From Periweissella cryptocerci (GTDB taxonomy: Bacteria > Bacillota > Bacilli > Lactobacillales > Lactobacillaceae): DNA of 64,000 bases. How positions within the stretch are numbered: the first letter of the stretch is position 1; every line of letters begins with the position of its first letter. The notes under the pieces are model-generated. The model worked only from the letters and a program-made list of their open reading frames with translations, did no database searches and was not told where the DNA came from. Both the position numbers and the translations under genes were made by a program. This document shows, in pieces, positions 60,487 to 64,000 of the stretch. The stretch is taken from assembly GCF_004358325.1 (NCBI RefSeq), contig NZ_CP037940.1:1-64000 (forward strand), given 5' to 3'.

Positions 60487-61539
60487 CTATTTAACCCTTC
60501 CGTACCCTACAAAGTGTTGTTTCCAATATGAATCAGTTAAACTTGCCAATTGTGTTGCTGACCCTTGGGCACCAATGAACTTATCGCCACCCATGGACAT
60601 TGCTACGTGCGTGATATATGAACTTTTCGAGGTAGTTCCTTCAAAAAACAATAAATCTCCGGCCTTATGTTCAGAATCTGCGATACGTTGTGTAGCATCG
60701 TATTGTTCTTGAGCTGTGCGCGGTAACGAAATACCTTGCCGTCCTAACATCCAACTAACGAGGCCCGAACAATCAAATCCAACGGGATTATTATCTGTCA
60801 GTGGTGGTAGATTACCCCACATATACGGTTTACCAATTTGTTTAAGTCCATCAGCAATCGCATTATCATAGTATGACGTCTTCTCACCGGTGACAGTCAC
60901 AGTATTTGTCCCAGAACCATTCACACCAATTAAGCCTGACATTTCATCACTTAATTGACCTCCAGTAAAGAAGGTATACCATGCCTGGGCATGAGCCTTA
61001 ATCTGTTCTGGCTTAGTTTGTGGATCTGTTAGTGAAACCCCTTCATACAACTTAGACCAATCAAGTGCTGCTTGCCCTGGGTCAGTGGCTTTTCCGACGA
61101 CTTCTTTTGTTTCTTTATAACCGGAGTTTAATTCTGTACTCATTAAGTCCATTTGCGCATCCATTGTACGTGGTGTGTCATGGTAACGATTACCATTCAC
61201 GCCGCCATTAGACCACTGCATAACGCCGACCACATTTCCACCAGCGTTGTAGGCTAATGGATCAATACCACTTTCACGTTCAGCTACCGCAACTCCACCA
61301 GCGGCACCGGCAGGAGTGAAGTTTTCTTGCTGAGTTAGGCGGTCATATACTACCTTTGCGCGTCCAGCAATTTCACTATTTATATCGAGTGATATATCAC
61401 TTGTTGTCGTTGTATCATTTTGAGGTTGCATTAAGCTAAACAGCACCATTACTAAGGCGAATATCAAAACTATACCTACCACAATCAGTCCTAAAATAAT
61501 TTTGTATTTAGAGATAAAGAAATCAATAATTGTCTGCAT
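60487..61539 (-). CDS. VirB1/TrsG-type wall hydrolase (lysozyme-like + NlpC/P60)
   Basis: This 350-aa protein opens the wall for the transfer channel. It has an N-terminal membrane helix (about 12-36). A phage-tail-lysozyme-like domain follows (about 60-195; candidate catalytic Glu in VAERESG, then VVGVMQWSNGG). The NlpC/P60 domain (about 222-350) has Cys257 in GFDCSGLVS and His311 in YITHVAMS. The two-enzyme build is typical of TrsG/TraG/CwlT-like transfer hydrolases. It follows the 76-aa gene closely. Confidence 0.9.
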   Translation of the reverse strand: MQTIIDFFISKYKIILGLIVVGIVLIFALVMVLFSLMQPQNDTTTTSDISLDINSEIAGRAKVVYDRLTQQENFTPAGAAGGVAVAERESGIDPLAYNAGGNVVGVMQWSNGGVNGNRYHDTPRTMDAQMDLMSTELNSGYKETKEVVGKATDPGQAALDWSKLYEGVSLTDPQTKPEQIKAHAQAWYTFFTGGQLSDEMSGLIGVNGSGTNTVTVTGEKTSYYDNAIADGLKQIGKPYMWGNLPPLTDNNPVGFDCSGLVSWMLGRQGISLPRTAQEQYDATQRIADSEHKAGDLLFFEGTTSKSSYITHVAMSMGGDKFIGAQGSATQLASLTDSYWKQHFVGYGRVK

Positions 61540-61545
61540 ATCTGA

Positions 61546-61776
61546 TTACCCGAATAGCTTAGTCAAAATAACTAATACCAATGTAACAACCGCAACAATT
61601 GCCATAACGTTATATGCGGTATTACGCTTTCTTTCATCAACATGGTACTCACCATCTTGAACAGCTTGTAAGTCACGCTTAGCTTTTTCCCGACTTGTTT
61701 CAGCTAAGCGGGAGAATGATTTCCCTGGGTGCATTAAAGGGTCAAGTGATTTGAAATCTTCATCGTTAAATGCCAT
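61546..61776 (-). CDS. Small single-TM conjugation protein (TrsF position)
   Basis: This 76-aa protein has a charged N-terminal half and one C-terminal membrane helix (about 51-73). It sits between the VirB4 ATPase and the wall hydrolase, where trs/tra operons have a small membrane gene. The spacing is 2 bp to the ATPase gene and 6 bp to the hydrolase gene. A GGGAGGAA site fixes the start. Naming is by position only. Confidence 0.6.
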   Translation of the reverse strand: MAFNDEDFKSLDPLMHPGKSFSRLAETSREKAKRDLQAVQDGEYHVDERKRNTAYNVMAIVAVVTLVLVILTKLFG

Positions 61777-61778
61777 AA

Positions 61779-63728
61779 CTAAATTCCTCCCGCAAATTGG
61801 CGTTCTTCGTAGTCCAACAATGAAACTGTAAAGAATAACGCTCTATCACCCACAAAATTAAGCATCACTTCACCTTTTTTAAATGTTGTCGTTTGTCGCA
61901 ACTGTGACGTTGTGACTGAACTAGTTAATGCACGCCGTAGCGTCTGTACCTGATCGTCACTAGTCAATTGCGTAATGAAGTGAATCCGAAACAACCCGAA
62001 GAAATCTTGTGCCTCTGAAAATTCACCTTCTGCCGGAATTACGTTACTCATACGTGGAAATACGAATATTGATCCAAACATATTTTTCCCCATCTGACTA
62101 ATTAATTTTGTGACAGTTTTTATTCCAAGTGGATTCTCCTTATTGATGATTTCGTCAGCCTCATCTTGAATTAAATTGAAATATTTTGCTTCATCTTTTT
62201 GAATCAACCCTTGGCTTAACAATGTTCTTTGTTTTCGCCCATGGTTAATCACATATGAAGACATTAATGAATACACTGCATAGTTTTGCGCACGAAATAT
62301 TTCCCCACCCTTAGAAGCAAGTTTAGAAGTATCAAAACGAACTAATATTTCATCACGTAAGTCTGGAATAGTTGTATAGCCATCAAAAATGTCCGCACTA
62401 TCCCCTTGTAGGAGCTCACGGAAGACTAACAAAATATTTTGTATTGCGAGTTGTTCTTCGTGTGTTTTACGACGACTTGTGACAATTTCTGTTTCAACGA
62501 AATCAACAAATGTTTCTAGCGTTGGATAATCACTGTTACTTTTCAAGAAAATTTTTATATTTTGTGGATTATCCCGTGGACTCGGATCCCACATACCCTG
62601 TTGAATGTAGAAGTTTGTTAATAATTCACGCATCATTGCTAAATCATAAGCAGTCGCTTGTGTCCGTCCTTCTGCATCAACCCATAAAACGGAAAAAATC
62701 GTTGTTATTTTGGCCACATGTTCTGAAAACGAGCCGATTTCGTCTGGTATCGAACCCGTCTCATCGGTAACAGTTGGATAAATTTGAAACAGGTTAATTC
62801 GATTTTCACCACCACCCATATCAATATTTAATCCATTTTCATCATCAACTAGCCCCTTGTATTCATTACTTTTATCAAAAACCCACTGTGTATGGCCTGC
62901 GGCGAAGTTTTGCTTCATCATCTTCTTTGCAACTGTTGACTTGGAAGTCCGGGGTGCCCCAATAATTAACACTTGTGGCGAAGAACGGTGACGGCCATCG
63001 TTGTAAAACTGATCAAACATTACTTCTCCACCGTTAAACGTTTGTCCCATATACGCACCGTGTGGGTCTGCTTGAAACGTTTGATTTAGATGATATGAGC
63101 CCGCTAAATTGTGCATCGTCACTGGAATACCCTTGTTGGGCATTCCTAAGCCATCATGTAGTTCCGGTGGTGTAAAAAGTGACTTAACTTCGTTGTCCTG
63201 TTCGTCAAAGAGTAATGAAATACCAAAACCATGAAGACTCTTTTTAATTTCACGAATACGAGTACGTAAAGCGGGCACACTATCAGCAAACACCCGAATA
63301 CGTACATACACTCGCATCATTATGTCATTCCCATTAACCAAGGCATCTAGTTGTTCCTGGTTAAGCTGCCAATTGGTTAATGCCATCGTTTGGTCACTCG
63401 GACTTGCATTCTTACTATTACCGATAGCAACGTCTCTGTCGATGTTAACTGCCCGTTCAACGGCATCTTGAGCTTTACGCTGATTTTCTGGGGCTACTGA
63501 AAGCCAACTCATTGTATCTGGCAATTCTGCAACCTTACGTAGCCAACCACGCCCTAACCGCTGTTTAGGAAGCCCTGTCACTTCAAGTGTCACTGAATAT
63601 CCATCTGAACCTTGGACAAAATCACTATGCACGATTAATCCACCTTCTGGCTGAGTTTCAGTTATTAAATTCAAGTCAGTTCCATTACCGATTAATTTTC
63701 TAGTGTTCTTCTTAGTTAAAACTGCCAT
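61779..63728 (-). CDS. VirB4/TrsE-type conjugation ATPase
   Basis: This 649-aa motor energises the transfer channel. An N-terminal VirB4 domain (about 30-185) is followed by a RecA-like domain. Walker A reads GAPRTSKST (257-265), deviating from GxxGxGKS by Arg-Thr in place of Gly-x-Gly, as in some TrsE/TraE proteins. The Walker B-like block is LIQDEADEI near 525. An FDKSNEYKGL block and a late FRIHFITQLTSDDQ are also typical. It starts 1 base after the upstream gene, with a GAGAGG site. Confidence 0.9.
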   Translation of the reverse strand: MAVLTKKNTRKLIGNGTDLNLITETQPEGGLIVHSDFVQGSDGYSVTLEVTGLPKQRLGRGWLRKVAELPDTMSWLSVAPENQRKAQDAVERAVNIDRDVAIGNSKNASPSDQTMALTNWQLNQEQLDALVNGNDIMMRVYVRIRVFADSVPALRTRIREIKKSLHGFGISLLFDEQDNEVKSLFTPPELHDGLGMPNKGIPVTMHNLAGSYHLNQTFQADPHGAYMGQTFNGGEVMFDQFYNDGRHRSSPQVLIIGAPRTSKSTVAKKMMKQNFAAGHTQWVFDKSNEYKGLVDDENGLNIDMGGGENRINLFQIYPTVTDETGSIPDEIGSFSEHVAKITTIFSVLWVDAEGRTQATAYDLAMMRELLTNFYIQQGMWDPSPRDNPQNIKIFLKSNSDYPTLETFVDFVETEIVTSRRKTHEEQLAIQNILLVFRELLQGDSADIFDGYTTIPDLRDEILVRFDTSKLASKGGEIFRAQNYAVYSLMSSYVINHGRKQRTLLSQGLIQKDEAKYFNLIQDEADEIINKENPLGIKTVTKLISQMGKNMFGSIFVFPRMSNVIPAEGEFSEAQDFFGLFRIHFITQLTSDDQVQTLRRALTSSVTTSQLRQTTTFKKGEVMLNFVGDRALFFTVSLLDYEERQFAGGI

Positions 63729-63729
63729 G

Positions 63730-64000
63730 TTAATTGCCTCTCGTTAGCATATTGTTAGGATTGTTGAATTGCTTTAAAATTCGTATCTTGTCTTCGACCG
63801 ATAGCTCTTGGAGCTGTACTGCAACTCCACCATTTTTTAAAGCATTCTCCCGTAATTCTTTAAGTTGTGACTGTGAATCAGCGAACATGATAAAAGTGAA
63901 TTGTAAATGATCAACGTGCTCAACAACCCGACGAGCTAATTGCAATTCTTCAAGCGCAGTTTGTTGCCGTGCTAGCAGTTGGGCTTGCTTACGTTCATTT
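63730..64000 (-). CDS. TrsD-like conjugation protein, 3' part (cut by window edge)
   Basis: The frame is open to the window end; reading upstream from the obvious Met gives NERKQAQLLARQQTALEELQ in the same frame. At least 90 residues are seen: helical, charged, with VDHLQFTFIMFADSQSQLKEL and the end NPNNMLTRGN. Position just before TrsE/VirB4, and the FTFIMFAD strand, fit TrsD/TraD-type proteins, which are a split N-terminal VirB4-like piece. Its true start is outside the window. Confidence 0.55.
   Translation of the reverse strand, partial: NERKQAQLLARQQTALEELQLARRVVEHVDHLQFTFIMFADSQSQLKELRENALKNGGVAVQLQELSVEDKIRILKQFNNPNNMLTRGN

Larger units (their letters stand above)
21640..64000. mobile_element. 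Integrated conjugative or plasmid-derived element (extends past window)
   Basis: From just past the IS30 gene to the window end the content is accessory: partition genes, candidate iterons, bacteriocin-like cargo, a pilus locus and a Trs/Tra-type conjugation operon. Repeats R1-R6 are absent from it. Identical palindromes near 22.3, 23.6 and 53.5 kb, and a shared promoter element near 44.3 and 56.4 kb, link distant parts. No integrase, relaxase, replication protein or far boundary lies in the window, so whether it is an ICE or a co-integrated plasmid is open. Confidence 0.6.

Overview
The window looks like the chromosome of a low-GC lactic acid bacterium. I would guess Weissella or another Leuconostocaceae-like lineage, from the style of its ParC/ParE, DnaG, RpoD and PpaC proteins and the LAB-type IS30, helveticin-like and Trs conjugation genes. 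The genus is an inference. No rRNA gene, complete tRNA or CRISPR array was seen.

Region 1 (1-20.2 kb) is chromosomal backbone. Almost all genes are on the minus strand: a LURP-one-like protein, an SDR oxidoreductase, two paralogous HesB-fold proteins, Mn-dependent pyrophosphatase (ppaC), a LysR regulator, topoisomerase IV (parC, parE), a DUF2325 protein, an NlpC/P60 hydrolase (plus strand), a secreted type I pullulanase, a GNAT-like protein with a small partner, the primary sigma factor (rpoD) and primase (dnaG). Six intergenic gaps here hold members of one family of large palindromic repeats. Three internal domains have helices whose arms differ in sequence between copies yet stay complementary, while loop sequences are conserved. 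This looks like a structured RNA (or structured ssDNA) element and is the most novel signal in the window.

Region 2 (20.6-64 kb) starts with an IS30-family transposase and then changes character. It has a plasmid-type partition cassette (ParA ATPase, RHH-like partner, palindromic candidate parS sites, iteron-like repeats). It then has cargo: small membrane proteins, two related secreted proteins, an acyltransferase, a YfhO-type membrane protein, tandem helveticin J-like proteins, a beta-helix protein and HU. A sortase-built pilus locus follows: major pilin, class C sortase, minor pilin, an 841-aa LPxTG adhesin, a matrixin-like protease, and a 2260-aa anchored adhesin next door. Last is a Trs/Tra-type (VirB) conjugation operon: a TrsD-like protein cut by the window edge, VirB4 ATPase, small membrane protein, lysozyme/NlpC hydrolase, VirB8-like protein, a small two-TM VirB2-like protein and a 787-aa coiled-coil membrane protein. 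A CPBP protease, an ImmA/IrrE-FRG gene pair and a dead RelBE-type module sit inside this operon.

Two DNA signals tie Region 2 together. The parS-like palindromes next to parA/RHH recur upstream of the sortase gene at 53.5 kb. A near-identical element of about 47 bp lies upstream of both the pilin operon (44.26 kb) and the conjugation genes (56.43 kb). This suggests one integrated conjugative or plasmid-derived element in which pilus display, conjugation and partition are co-regulated.
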